Positions 1 through 8,174 are shown, counted from the first letter of the stretch. The stretch: 25,255 bases of DNA from GCA-003244245 sp050700255 (GCA_050700255.1 JBOHGX010000460.1:1-25255), one strand, 5' to 3'. Program-made: numbers and translations. Notes: generated from the letters alone by a model not told the origin.

Positions 1-1893
1 TTACAGATCCCGGAGATCGACGATCCCTGGATCCAGCGCTCGGATCGGCTGCCCGGCGGTGTCGAGTGGTCCGCCCGGATCTACGTGCGTCGCCCCGAGG
101 ATGTCGCGGGCGAGCTGCAACGCCAGATGAACAAGGTCCGCTCCCAGGTGCGCCACTACACCGATGAGCACGAGCTCGAGCCACCACAGAGCCTGGCCCG
201 CCAAGCGAGCCGGGTGCTGGAGATCGACGACGAGATGACATCGGGCTTCACCGCGCTGGGCACCCGGGTGCGTTCCTGGTGGCGCCTGGCCATCTCGGGC
301 CCCACCGATCGCGATGCCCTGCGGCTCGCGCAGCAACTGCTCGACCTGTACAAGCCCAAGGTCGCCATCGAACACCCGGAAGCGCAATACGCACTGGCCC
401 GGGAGTTCATCCCCGGCGAGCCGCTGTCCTCCGGCGCCTACCTGCGCCGCGGATCGGTGATCTGGGCTGCCTCCGCGGTACCCACCGCCACCGCCGAGGT
501 GGGGGACCGGCGTGGCGTCCTGCTGGGTGAGACGTGCACCGCGACCCGGCGTCCGGTGGCCTGGGACCCGTGGATGGCTCAGGAGATCCGGGACTCCTCC
601 GGGCTGACCGCGATGGTGGCCGGGCTCGGTGGCGGCAAGTCGTTCCTCGGCGGCGGCATCGTCTACAAGACGTTGCGTTCCGGCGCGTACTGGACGCTCC
701 TGGACCCGTCCGGACCGCTGGCCAAGCTGTGTGAGCTTCCCGAGCTGCGGCCCTACGCCCGGCCGATCAACTTGCTCAACGCCCAGCCCGGAATCCTCAA
801 CCCGTACCGGGTGGTCGCCGAGCCCGCGCTGGCGCATTTCCTGGATGAGGAGGACCCGGAGCGGGCCTGGCGGCGAGAGAAAGCATTGACCGCTGCCACC
901 CGGCGCCGGTTGGTGCTCGACGTGCTCACCGGCGTGCTGCCCTTCGAGGTCGCCCGGATGGCCAAGACCCGCATCGTGCTGCTGCGCGCGGTCCGTGCAG
1001 TAGGCGGGCGGCCCGATGCGCATCCCGGGCAGGTCTTCGAGATGCTGCGCCGTGATCCCTCCGAGCACCACGAACACGCCATCGTGGTCGCCGACTTCCT
1101 CGACGAGATGCGCGAGCGCATGTCGTTGCTCATTCCCGAGAAAGGTGCCGACCCCTACACCGAGGTGCGCGACGACCGGCTCACCGTGCTCACCATGTCC
1201 GGGCTGACCCTGCCCAAGGACACCGTCGGCCGGGAGCACTGGACCGATGCCGAGTCTCTCGGTGTGGAGCTGCTCAACCTGGCCGCCTGGCTGACCCAGC
1301 GGTCGATCTACGAGCGTCCCCGCGACCAGCGCAAGGGCGTGTGGATCGACGAGGCGTTCTTCCTGTCCGAGGTGCCCACCGGGCGGGTACTGATGAACCG
1401 TTTCGCTCGTGATTCCCGCAAGTGGAACGTGCGAGTGCTGCTGTCGTCGCAGATCCCAGCAGACTTCCTCAAGATCCAGGGCTTCGTGTCGCTGCTGGAC
1501 TCCGTGTTTGTCGGGAGGCTCGACGACGGGCCGGCGCAGTCCGACGCGCTGCGACTGCTCAAGGTGCCCGTCGAGGCGGGCTACGAGCAGGTGGTGGCCT
1601 CCCTCGGCCGTCGCCCGGGCGGTGAGCGGCTAGCCACCGAACGGGACCGGGCACCTCGCCAGTTCATCTTCGGCGACGGCGCCGGGGGCGTGGAGCGGGT
1701 CCGGGTGGACTTCTCCGGTGCTCACCTGGAGCACTTGTGCGCCGCGCTGGACACCACTCCGGACGCCCTGCGCGGCGACGTCTCGGTCGGTGAGCTGCCC
1801 GGTGGAGGCCTTGCGCCAGCGATCGATCCCGAGCGCGATGGCTCTGCCGGCGACGAGATCGGTCGCGAGGTCACCACCAGGGCCCAACCATGA
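1..1893 (+). CDS. VirB4-like ATP-binding protein of a T4SS/conjugation-like locus (5' partial)
   Basis: The reading frame is open from base 1, so the 5' end lies outside the window; the GTG at 85 is internal and not the real start. About 630 residues are visible. A Walker A motif (AGLGGGKSF, about 622-645) follows a phrase typical of VirB4/TraC-type ATPases, where a wild-type loading region precedes the P-loop. A Walker B-like VWIDEAFF lies at about 1339-1362, and a following segment (LLSSQIPADF) fits the sensor region of such AAA-like motors. By family knowledge these are cytoplasmic ATPases that energise export of DNA or protein through a type IV secretion channel. The stop codon overlaps the ATG of the next gene (ATGA at 1890-1893), so the two are translationally coupled. 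The general class is secure; what is exported, and whether the locus is mobile, is unknown. Confidence 0.75.
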   Translation, partial: LQIPEIDDPWIQRSDRLPGGVEWSARIYVRRPEDVAGELQRQMNKVRSQVRHYTDEHELEPPQSLARQASRVLEIDDEMTSGFTALGTRVRSWWRLAISGPTDRDALRLAQQLLDLYKPKVAIEHPEAQYALAREFIPGEPLSSGAYLRRGSVIWAASAVPTATAEVGDRRGVLLGETCTATRRPVAWDPWMAQEIRDSSGLTAMVAGLGGGKSFLGGGIVYKTLRSGAYWTLLDPSGPLAKLCELPELRPYARPINLLNAQPGILNPYRVVAEPALAHFLDEEDPERAWRREKALTAATRRRLVLDVLTGVLPFEVARMAKTRIVLLRAVRAVGGRPDAHPGQVFEMLRRDPSEHHEHAIVVADFLDEMRERMSLLIPEKGADPYTEVRDDRLTVLTMSGLTLPKDTVGREHWTDAESLGVELLNLAAWLTQRSIYERPRDQRKGVWIDEAFFLSEVPTGRVLMNRFARDSRKWNVRVLLSSQIPADFLKIQGFVSLLDSVFVGRLDDGPAQSDALRLLKVPVEAGYEQVVASLGRRPGGERLATERDRAPRQFIFGDGAGGVERVRVDFSGAHLEHLCAALDTTPDALRGDVSVGELPGGGLAPAIDPERDGSAGDEIGREVTTRAQP

Positions 1894-3779
1894 CGCCCCG
1901 GGTGCTGCGGGGCAGGACGGCTGCAGCGCTGCTGATTGTGATCATCGCGTTGTTCGGGGTGCAGGCAGCGCTGGGTGCACCAGCGCTGGCGCAGGTTCCT
2001 GGCGTCGAGGACTGCAAGGATGCGCCCAACCCGGAGCGACCCGGATCCGGCATGGTCGGTGCCATCGACCCCACGCCGTTGCAGGCCGGCGCGCCGGACA
2101 GCGTTTATCACGAGGTCGGTTATGCCGGGCTGGTGTGGCACACCTACGACCTTGGTTGTGGCCCATCAGGCCTGCGCAATCCGAACGCGGTGATCGACAC
2201 CTGGACCGGGGGGCTGCTGTTCGACATCGGCAAGGCGGTCGTGGGCGCCACCAACGGGCTGCACTACGCGCTTGCCGACGGAGGGCTGCTGGCCCCGCTG
2301 AACGACCTGATCGTCTCGGGCACGGTCGCGCTCTACGACACCGTGTATGCACCCTGGTTCGGGTTGATCGCGGTGCTGTTGGCGATCGTGCTCTTCCGGT
2401 CGATCTGGCGAGGCGACCTCGCCACGGTCAGCAAGCGGGCAGCGTGGGCGCTGGCCGGCATCTGGCTGGCCGCAGCGACCTACCTCACCCCGCTGCTGTA
2501 CACCCAGGTGCTTGATGGGGTGCTGGTCGAGGGCAGCAACCAGATCCGCACCGGGTTCTTGGACGAGGTCGGTATCGAGCAGCGCGATGCGCTGCCGACT
2601 CTGCTGCACGACCAGATCATTTACCGTAACTGGCTGCGCGGGGAGTTCGGTTCCCCGGACGGGCCGCAGGCCGTCCAGCTGGGCCGGGACCTGGTCCGCG
2701 CGCAGGCCTTCACCAAGCAGGAGATCGCCGACGGCGCGGACAATCCGGAATCCGGCGTCGCGGAACGAAAGAAGGAGGAATACAAGGCGATCGCCGCTCG
2801 TACCGGCAGCGCCTACGGCCACTTCCAAGGCGTGGATGGCAACCGGATCGGCGTCGGGTTCCTGGCCGCTGTGCAGTCGCTGATGTTCGGGCTGTTCCAG
2901 TTTCTCGCCCAGGCAGCGTTGCTGCTGGCACAGGTCCTGCTCCGAGTGGTCATCCTGCTCGGGCCGGTCATCGGGCTGATCGCGATCCTGTACCACGAAC
3001 TGCTGCGTGGCGTCGGGCGCGTCGTCGGTGCCGCGCTGCTCAACGTCGTCGTGCTCTCGGCGCTGGCCGCGCTGCACACGTTGGTGATGGTGTGGGTGTT
3101 CGACCCCTCCCGCAACATCTCGGTGCTCGCCGAGATGCTACTCGCCGGGATGATCACGCTGGTGATGTTGCTGGTGTCCCGACCGGTCCGCCGCATGTGG
3201 CAGATGATGGAGCTGTCGGTCGGTGCGGTGGGGGGTGCGCTTCCTGCCGCCCCACCGGGTGTGCTGGCCCGGCTGCGACGGCGCACGGCAGGCGTCGAGT
3301 CCACTCCGTCCGAGCGGTTCTGGGAGGAGACCCGCGACGCCGAAGCGGATCAGGGCGCACCGACTGGAGAACCCGTATCCGGTGGTCGCGTCCGTCCGGA
3401 GGCTGCCGTACCGGTGGTCGTCATGGCCGACCGATCTCCCCGTGGCGGTGGTCTGGCGACCCCGGTGCTCGGTCCCCGAAATTCCGATGGCCCTGGCTCA
3501 GGTGGTGAGGCGGCACCGAGCCGCCCCGACGAGATCGGATCCCGGCCAGTTCAGGCGGCTGCACTGCCGACCGGGTTCAGTTCGGCTGCATCCCGTAGCA
3601 CTCGGGTTGGTGAGGAGCCGGTGTACGTGCCGTCGGCGTCGGGTGATCTGCGCGCTCCGCGGCAAGCCGAGCTGGAGGAGGTGGCCGGGCAGCCGGTGTG
3701 GGTGGTGTACCGGCCCTCGGCCGGCCTCGAAGTCGGCGTGGAAGCCGCCGACGGTGACAGCGCCCGGGCCACGGACTGA
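1890..3779 (+). CDS. Polytopic membrane protein, VirB6/TrbL-like channel component
   Basis: This 629-residue protein starts at an ATG overlapping the upstream stop. It begins with a cleavable-looking signal sequence (arginines, hydrophobic stretch to about residue 33, then ALA before QVPG). Hydrophobic segments follow at about 155-170, 184-204, 326-350, 352-370, 378-403 and 411-430. A soluble loop lies at about 210-320, and the cytosolic-looking C-terminal tail from about 435 is rich in Pro, Ser, Gly and Arg. A central bundle of helices with a long loop is what VirB6/TrbL inner-membrane channel subunits look like, and coupling to a VirB4-like ATPase supports that reading. The sequence class is too divergent to assign by motif, so the name rests on topology and context. 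Confidence 0.65.
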   Translation: MTPRVLRGRTAAALLIVIIALFGVQAALGAPALAQVPGVEDCKDAPNPERPGSGMVGAIDPTPLQAGAPDSVYHEVGYAGLVWHTYDLGCGPSGLRNPNAVIDTWTGGLLFDIGKAVVGATNGLHYALADGGLLAPLNDLIVSGTVALYDTVYAPWFGLIAVLLAIVLFRSIWRGDLATVSKRAAWALAGIWLAAATYLTPLLYTQVLDGVLVEGSNQIRTGFLDEVGIEQRDALPTLLHDQIIYRNWLRGEFGSPDGPQAVQLGRDLVRAQAFTKQEIADGADNPESGVAERKKEEYKAIAARTGSAYGHFQGVDGNRIGVGFLAAVQSLMFGLFQFLAQAALLLAQVLLRVVILLGPVIGLIAILYHELLRGVGRVVGAALLNVVVLSALAALHTLVMVWVFDPSRNISVLAEMLLAGMITLVMLLVSRPVRRMWQMMELSVGAVGGALPAAPPGVLARLRRRTAGVESTPSERFWEETRDAEADQGAPTGEPVSGGRVRPEAAVPVVVMADRSPRGGGLATPVLGPRNSDGPGSGGEAAPSRPDEIGSRPVQAAALPTGFSSAASRSTRVGEEPVYVPSASGDLRAPRQAELEEVAGQPVWVVYRPSAGLEVGVEAADGDSARATD

Positions 3780-3797
3780 GCGAGGGAGGTCAGCGCA

Positions 3798-4376
3798 GTG
3801 CCGATCCGCACCCACCGTGGCCGCGCGGCCGTCTACCGCACGTTCTGGGGTTGGCCGCTGCGTTCGCCCAGGCACCTCGCCTGCACTGTGCTCGCGCTGG
3901 CCGCGATCGCCGTCGGGCTCGGGATGGCGCTGCCCGACAGCCCGGATAAGAGGCCGGCGCCGACAAGCACCCCGCGGGCCAACTCGTTGGCCCCCGCTTC
4001 CGGTGTGGCGGTGCCCGGCGCGACCCCTAGCGCCCAGTCCCGGCCGCCTTCCCGCCCGAGCACCCCGGCCCCGACCGAAGCCCTGTCCGTGGCGAAGTCC
4101 TGGGTGCACGCGTTCTTGACCGTCCCGCCCGGCATCGACTCGGCGCGATGGGTTGAGCAGCTGAAGCCCTACACCACCGATGAGTTGCTCCCCGAACTGC
4201 GGTCCATCGACCCGGCGAATGTGCCTGAGGCGACGATCGCCGGCGAACCTCGAACGATCAGCTCGGGGGCGAGTTCAGCCGAAATAGATGTGCCGACCAC
4301 CGGGGTGGTGATGCGGCTGCTGCTGGTCTCCACCCCGGCCGGGTGGCGGGTGGCCGGTTACCAGCGGGCGGGTTGA
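3798..4376 (+). CDS. Membrane-anchored protein with possible NTF2/VirB8-like extracytoplasmic domain
   Basis: The start is a GTG at 3798, preceded by GGGAGGT at 3784-3790 with 7-nt spacing. The 192-residue product has a short basic N-terminus, one transmembrane helix at about 25-45, a Pro/Ala/Ser/Thr-rich linker to about 95, and a compact alpha/beta domain to the end (starts SVAKSWVHAFL, ends GWRVAGYQ). Such anchor-linker-small-domain proteins in conjugation loci are often VirB8/TcpC-type scaffold subunits with an NTF2-like fold; the closing GWRVAGY resembles the last strand of that fold. This is inferred from architecture and position. It is followed after 3 nt by the peptidoglycan hydrolase gene, so the two are almost certainly cotranscribed. 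Confidence 0.6.
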   Translation: MPIRTHRGRAAVYRTFWGWPLRSPRHLACTVLALAAIAVGLGMALPDSPDKRPAPTSTPRANSLAPASGVAVPGATPSAQSRPPSRPSTPAPTEALSVAKSWVHAFLTVPPGIDSARWVEQLKPYTTDELLPELRSIDPANVPEATIAGEPRTISSGASSAEIDVPTTGVVMRLLLVSTPAGWRVAGYQRAG

Positions 4377-4379
4377 GCC

Positions 4380-5387
4380 GTGCGGCGGTGGTTGATCGGG
4401 CTCCTGGTCGTCGGTTTGCTCGGTGGCCTCATCGCGGTGTCCGCGATCTCCGTCCTGCTTGGAGGCGTCGGTTCCGGCGACTGGAGGTTCGGGGTGCCGT
4501 GCGGTTCGGTGCTTGCTTCCACCGATCCGCGCGAGGCGCCACAGGTGGCCGTCGGGGTCAGCGACCTCGACGCCGAGCAACGGGCCATCGTCGACCTGAT
4601 CATCGCGATCGGTAAGCAGCGCGGGCTGCCGCCACGAGCGTGGCAGATCGCCATCCAGGCCGGGATGACCGAGTCGCGGCTGCACAACCTCAACTACGGC
4701 GACCGGGACTCGCTGGGAATCTTCCAGATGCGGCCCTCGATGGGCTGGGGCAGCGTCGCCCAGGTCACCGATCCCGTCTACCAGATCAACAAGTTCTACG
4801 ACGTGCTGCTGACGGCGCCCCACTGGGAAACCCGGCGGCCGGGGGATATCGCGCAGGCCATCGAGCGATCCGCCTTCCCGTTGCGCTACCACCAGTGGGA
4901 ACCGCTGGCCGTCAACGTGATCAGCGCCGTGGGCGGGAACGTCGCGCAGTTCGTCCCAGCCTCGTGCACCACACCGCTCCCGGCGCCCTCCGAGGTCGCC
5001 GGGCGGGCGATGCAGTTTGCGCTCGGCGAGGTCGGCAAGCCTTACGTCTGGGGCGCCACCGGCCCCGGTTCTTACGACTGCTCGGGGCTGATGTTGCGGG
5101 CCTACGAGTCAGCGGGGGTCACGCTGCCTCGGGTGTCGCGGCAGCAATACTGGGCCGGTGCACAGTTGCCGGTGCGCCAGGCACAGCCCGGGGATCTGCT
5201 GTTCTGGGCTTATGACACCTCGAACCCGGACAGCATCCACCACGTTGCGATGTACCTGGGTAACGGTCACATGATCGAGGCGGCCAATCAAACGGTGCCG
5301 CTGCGACAGCGGGCCGTGAGCTTCGATGAGCACGAATTGATGCCGCTCGCGGTCCGGCCCGGGGTGCCGGTCGCCGCGGAGGCCTGA
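4380..5387 (+). CDS. Bifunctional peptidoglycan hydrolase: lysozyme/SLT-like plus NlpC/P60 domain
   Basis: This 335-residue protein starts at a GTG 3 nt after the previous stop. Residues 4-28 form a transmembrane anchor or signal. Residues about 65-190 resemble a lytic transglycosylase/lysozyme domain: a candidate catalytic Glu98 in GMTESRLHNL, then SLGIFQMRPS. Residues about 205-325 are an NlpC/P60 cysteine peptidase domain with Cys234 in YDCSGL, His288 in HHVAMYLG and His297 in GHMIEA. By family knowledge the two domains cut glycan strands and the D-Glu-to-diamino-acid link of stem peptides. The pairing is typical of hydrolases (CwlT/TcpG/Orf14-like) that open the wall for a conjugative or secretion channel, which fits the upstream ATPase and membrane genes. 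All NlpC/P60 catalytic residues are intact. Confidence 0.85.
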   Translation: MRRWLIGLLVVGLLGGLIAVSAISVLLGGVGSGDWRFGVPCGSVLASTDPREAPQVAVGVSDLDAEQRAIVDLIIAIGKQRGLPPRAWQIAIQAGMTESRLHNLNYGDRDSLGIFQMRPSMGWGSVAQVTDPVYQINKFYDVLLTAPHWETRRPGDIAQAIERSAFPLRYHQWEPLAVNVISAVGGNVAQFVPASCTTPLPAPSEVAGRAMQFALGEVGKPYVWGATGPGSYDCSGLMLRAYESAGVTLPRVSRQQYWAGAQLPVRQAQPGDLLFWAYDTSNPDSIHHVAMYLGNGHMIEAANQTVPLRQRAVSFDEHELMPLAVRPGVPVAAEA

Positions 5388-5392
5388 TATCC

Positions 5393-5397
5393 GGAGG
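5393..5397 (+). promoter_or_regulatory. Shine-Dalgarno that selects the GTG at 5403
   Basis: GGAGGTGA occupies 5393-5400. A GTG at 5397 lies inside this site and cannot be served by it, whereas the in-frame GTG at 5403 follows GGAGG by 5 nt. The downstream GTG is therefore preferred. Confidence 0.6.
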
Positions 5398-5402
5398 TGA
5401 CG

Positions 5403-5837
5403 GTGTACGCGTCGGACCCAATTCCGCGACCGGCTGGTCGGCCGGCTTCGGCCACTCCGCTGCGGGACCATCTCGCGCTGGCGACGCTCGGCGTCGATGA
5501 GGGCTATGTCGTGCTGCCACGGTCGTTGGCCGAGGAGATGCCACTGCCCTGGCAGCAGCAGATGGCTTACCTGATCGATGAGTTGCACCAGGCCTATGGC
5601 GACCTCCCGTGGCCCATCTACCGGGTGGTGCCCAGCCGCACCGAACGGTTGGTCGACCTCGATGAGGGCCAGCTCGCCGAGGCCGGGTACCTGCTCGAGA
5701 TCGACACCAACGGTGAGCTGGTGTACCGGGATCGGGACGACGCCGTGGTCACCGATCCGCAGTCCCGGGAGGTCTTGGTGTCCTGCTTGGACCCGATACC
5801 CCGCCGTCCCTCCCAAGGACCATTCGGAGCCGAATAG
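5403..5837 (+). CDS. Hypothetical protein, last gene of the T4SS-like block
   Basis: This 144-residue soluble protein has no recognised domain. I chose GTG 5403 because of the SD at 5393; a start two codons upstream is possible but overlaps that SD. The sequence is acidic, with a Pro-rich N-terminus, a helical middle around WQQQMAYLIDELHQAYG, and a C-terminal part with a possible beta-hairpin (LEIDTNGELVYRDRDD). There is no signal peptide or membrane helix. It follows the hydrolase by 15 nt, so it probably belongs to the same transcript. Its stop codon lies within the left arm of the inverted repeat at 5820-5879. A role with the secretion-like proteins is only suggested by position. Confidence 0.6.
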   Translation: MYASDPIPRPAGRPASATPLRDHLALATLGVDEGYVVLPRSLAEEMPLPWQQQMAYLIDELHQAYGDLPWPIYRVVPSRTERLVDLDEGQLAEAGYLLEIDTNGELVYRDRDDAVVTDPQSREVLVSCLDPIPRRPSQGPFGAE

Positions 5838-5879
5838 CGGTCTGTGGGGCTGGGCGAACCGCTATTCGGCTCCGAATGG
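5820..5879. repeat. Near-perfect 22-bp inverted repeat, terminator-like hairpin
   Basis: Arms at 5820-5841 and 5858-5879 are exact reverse complements over 22 bp around a 16-nt loop. Each arm itself contains a short palindrome, ATTCGG-AG-CCGAAT on the left and its complement on the right, so an alternative two-hairpin form is possible. The left arm contains the TAG stop (5835-5837) of the preceding gene, and the right arm ends 25 nt before the npdG start. No T-run follows, but U-less hairpin terminators are common in actinobacteria. It most likely ends the T4SS-like transcript; a protein-binding or recombination site is an alternative. Confidence 0.8.
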
Positions 5880-5904
5880 CGGGCACGGTACGAAGGAGGC
5901 AGCC

Positions 5905-6570
5905 ATGGACCTGTCCCAGCTCACCATCGGGTTGGTCGGTGGCACCGGCACGCAGGGCCGGGGTCTGGCTTACCGCTGGGCACTGGGCGGGTTGTCAGTG
6001 GTGATCGGCTCCCGGGATGTCGATCGGGCCGAGCAGGCCGCGGCCTTGTTGCGCGCGCGCTCCGGTGCGCAGCGGGTGCGCGGCGCGGGCAATGCCCGTT
6101 GCGCCGCGGAGTCGGACGTGGTGCTGGTGGCGGTTCCCTTCGCCGGCCACGCTGCCCTGCTCGAGTCGCTGCGCCCGTCGCTGGCCGGCACGATCGTGAT
6201 CGACTGTGTGAACCCGCTCGGATTCGACAAACGGGGCCCGTTCGCGCACGCCGTGCCCGAGGGCAGCGCGGCCCAGCAAGCTCAGGCCCTGTTGCCTGAG
6301 TCCCGCGTGACTGCGGCGTTTCACCACGTCTCCGCGGTGCTGCTCGATGACCCTGAGGTGCCCAGCCTGGACATCGACGTGTTGGTGTTGGGTGACGACC
6401 GCGAAGCCACCGATCTGGTGTGCGCGCTAGCCGACGCGATACCCGGCGTGCACGGCGTCTACGGCGGGCGGCTGCGCAATGCCGGTCAGGTGGAGGCGCT
6501 GACCGCCAACCTTCTCGCGATCAACAAGCGGTACCACGCCCACGCCGGGATCCGGATCACCGACCTCTAA
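5905..6570 (+). CDS. npdG: NADPH-dependent F420 reductase (F420:NADP oxidoreductase)
   Basis: This 221-residue protein starts at ATG 5905, with GAAGGAGG at 5892-5899. The frame is open further upstream, but that part reads through another gene and the inverted repeat and is not coding. A Rossmann NADP-binding motif (VGGTGTQGRGLA, residues 11-22) opens the protein, followed by a basic SRD segment that suits NADP phosphate binding. The phrase VIDCVNPLGFDKRG and the closing NLLAINKRYHAHAGIRITDL agree with the FNO/NpdG family. By family knowledge it exchanges hydride between NADPH and the deazaflavin cofactor F420 in the cytosol, supplying F420H2 to F420-dependent enzymes. The gene has its own SD and is separated from the upstream block by the hairpin. 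The first 22-bp repeat array begins 3 nt after its stop. Confidence 0.85.
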   Translation: MDLSQLTIGLVGGTGTQGRGLAYRWALGGLSVVIGSRDVDRAEQAAALLRARSGAQRVRGAGNARCAAESDVVLVAVPFAGHAALLESLRPSLAGTIVIDCVNPLGFDKRGPFAHAVPEGSAAQQAQALLPESRVTAAFHHVSAVLLDDPEVPSLDIDVLVLGDDREATDLVCALADAIPGVHGVYGGRLRNAGQVEALTANLLAINKRYHAHAGIRITDL

Positions 6571-6573
6571 CCC

Positions 6574-6661
6574 CCCGGCGTGTCCGGCTCTCCTGCCCGG
6601 CGTGTCAGGCTCTCGTGCCCGGCGTGTCCGGCTCGCAGGTACGGTGTGTCCGCATCGCAAG
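6574..6661 (+). repeat. 22-bp tandem repeat array A (4 units) after npdG
   Basis: Four head-to-tail 22-bp units lie at 6574-6595, 6596-6617, 6618-6639 and 6640-6661. The first three begin CCCGGCGTGTC and the fourth TACGGTGTGTC. The unit continues with a (C/A)GGCTC-like core; the first two units end in TG, the third in GG and the fourth in AG. Divergence rises with distance from the npdG stop codon. The array belongs to a family of four in this window. Confidence 0.85.
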
Positions 6662-6686
6662 CCCCCGGGTTCTAACGTGTTCGCTC

Positions 6687-7085
6687 GTGGTCTCCGAACT
6701 GCCCGACGATGCCCAGCGGTGGACCGCCGTCGAACGGGAGTTGGCCCTACAGGTGCTCCACGTCCGGACCGTGGTGGTCAACGTGCGCCGCGGCGGCCCA
6801 CATCGCCACCTCGTGCCGTGGCTGCAGGACCACGGCATGATCAGCTACGTCGGCCACGCGGGGTCACGCCACTCATGGCCACGATCGGATTTCGCCAACC
6901 CGTTCGTGAAGCAGGCCGGCACCGACCGGGAGGCCATGGTTCGCCGCTACGACGCATGGCTCGACGATCAACCGGAGCTGCTCGCTCGGATCAGCGCTGG
7001 AGAGCTGACGGGGCGAGCGCTGGGCTGCTGGTGCGCGCCGCAACCCTGCCATGCCGACGTCCTCGCCGAGCGAACCACGTCGTGA
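6687..7085 (+). CDS. DUF4326-type small protein
   Basis: This 132-residue protein probably starts at GTG 6687. Reading further upstream enters the repeat array, so longer versions are rejected. No SD is visible, but a TAACGT hexamer at 6673-6678 ends 8 nt before the start, which could make the mRNA leaderless. The sequence has the run of features I associate with DUF4326: VVVNVRRGGP, YVGHAGSRHSWPRSDFANPF, a helix with VRRYDAWL, and LGCWCAPQPCHADVLAE at the C-terminus. The Cys-Trp-Cys and Cys-His residues at the end may bind metal or form an active site. The biochemical role of the family is not established. It sits between two 22-bp repeat arrays. Confidence 0.65.
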   Translation: MVSELPDDAQRWTAVERELALQVLHVRTVVVNVRRGGPHRHLVPWLQDHGMISYVGHAGSRHSWPRSDFANPFVKQAGTDREAMVRRYDAWLDDQPELLARISAGELTGRALGCWCAPQPCHADVLAERTTS

Positions 7086-7102
7086 CAGCATCAAACGGTG
7101 TG

Positions 7103-7146
7103 CACAAACCCACGACACACCGGGCGTAAGAGCCGGACACGCCGGG
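7103..7146 (-). repeat. 22-bp tandem repeat array B (2 units) after panB
   Basis: On the - strand, two units at 7146-7125 and 7124-7103 begin CCCGGCGTGTC and CCCGGTGTGTC. The first starts 6 nt after the panB stop. A very degenerate third unit may occupy 7102-7081, overlapping the end of the DUF4326-type gene. The orientation ties the array to panB rather than to the convergent + strand gene. Confidence 0.8.
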
Positions 7147-7152
7147 AAGTGG

Positions 7153-8016
7153 TCAGCTGTAGGCGTGTTCTGGGCCCGGGTACGCGCCTGAGCGGACGTC
7201 TTCGGCGAAATGACCAGCGGCCTCCCGCAGCCCGTCACCGAGCTCCGCGTAGGTCTTGACGAACTTCGGCGTACGGCCGCCGGGAACGCGGAAGGCCGCC
7301 ATGTCCTGCCACACCAAGACCTGGGCGTCGCAGTCGGGTCCCGCCCCGATGCCGATGGTGGGCACCACGGTGGCGGCGGTGATCCGGGCGGCGAGTTCGG
7401 CAGGTACCACCTCCAGGACGATGGCGAAGACGCCCGCCGCCTCCAGCGCCTTCGCGTCCTCCACCAGTCGCTCGCCCTGCTCGCCGCGTCCCTGCACCGA
7501 GTAACCACCCAGGGCGTGCACCGACTGCGGGGTGAGCCCGAGGTGGCCCATCACCGGCACGCCCGCCTCGGTCAGCGCCTCGATCTGAGGGACCACCCGG
7601 CGACCCCCCTCCAGCTTCACCGCATGGGCGCCGGACTCCTTGAGAAAACGCGCCGCAGTGTGCAGGGCCTGCCCTGGCGAGGACTGATAGGAGCCGAAAG
7701 GCAGGTCAGCGATAACGAGCGCTCGGCGTGCCCCGCGGACCACACCACGAACCAGGGGTATCAGTTCGTCGACGGTCACCGGCACCGTCGTCTCATAGCC
7801 GTACACGACGTTGGCCGCGGAGTCACCGATCAGCAACACCGGTATGCCCGCGGCATCCAATAGAGTCGAGGTGGAGTAGTCGTAGGCGGTGAGCATCGCC
7901 CACTTCTCCCCGCGCCGCTTGGCTGCGAGAAGGTCCTGGACCCGGATCCGCTTAACTGTCCGATCCGGGTCGATCGATCCGCCGTACAGGTGGGGCTCGA
8001 CAGCAGCTGCGGTCAT
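7153..8016 (-). CDS. panB: 3-methyl-2-oxobutanoate hydroxymethyltransferase (ketopantoate hydroxymethyltransferase)
   Basis: This 287-residue enzyme starts at the ATG ending at 8016, with an AGGGAGGA SD on the - strand about 9 nt ahead. The frame stays open 61 codons upstream, but that extension runs into the repeat array and lacks PanB homology. Family motifs appear in order: MLTAYDYSTS (41-50), GDSAANVVYGYETT (64-77), IADLPFGSYQ, VKLEGG, GHLGLTPQSV (157-166), the catalytic-type Glu202 in IVLEVVP, and PTIGIGAGPDCDAQVLV. It transfers a hydroxymethyl group from 5,10-methylene-tetrahydrofolate to 2-oxoisovalerate, the first committed step of pantothenate and CoA synthesis, in the cytosol. In Mycobacterium tuberculosis panB also lies beside a Hip1/CaeA-like gene, as nearly here. 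Confidence 0.96.
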   Translation of the reverse strand: MTAAAVEPHLYGGSIDPDRTVKRIRVQDLLAAKRRGEKWAMLTAYDYSTSTLLDAAGIPVLLIGDSAANVVYGYETTVPVTVDELIPLVRGVVRGARRALVIADLPFGSYQSSPGQALHTAARFLKESGAHAVKLEGGRRVVPQIEALTEAGVPVMGHLGLTPQSVHALGGYSVQGRGEQGERLVEDAKALEAAGVFAIVLEVVPAELAARITAATVVPTIGIGAGPDCDAQVLVWQDMAAFRVPGGRTPKFVKTYAELGDGLREAAGHFAEDVRSGAYPGPEHAYS

Positions 8017-8174
8017 CGTTGACCGTCCTCCCTCGAGGCCTGCGGTTCGTCGCGGGTCCCCGGGTTGTGCCGGTGGCTGATACCTCAAGCGTGACACCGA
8101 ATATGAGGGCCTGCCATGAGCTGCGACGAGACTCACAGGGGCGGCTCGCTGGCGAATACGGCGCACCCAGTGTG

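Noticed and set aside
5578..5904. Longer npdG start
   Set aside because: The upstream extension overlaps another gene in a different frame and crosses the inverted repeat; the ATG at 5905 has a strong SD and begins the Rossmann fold.
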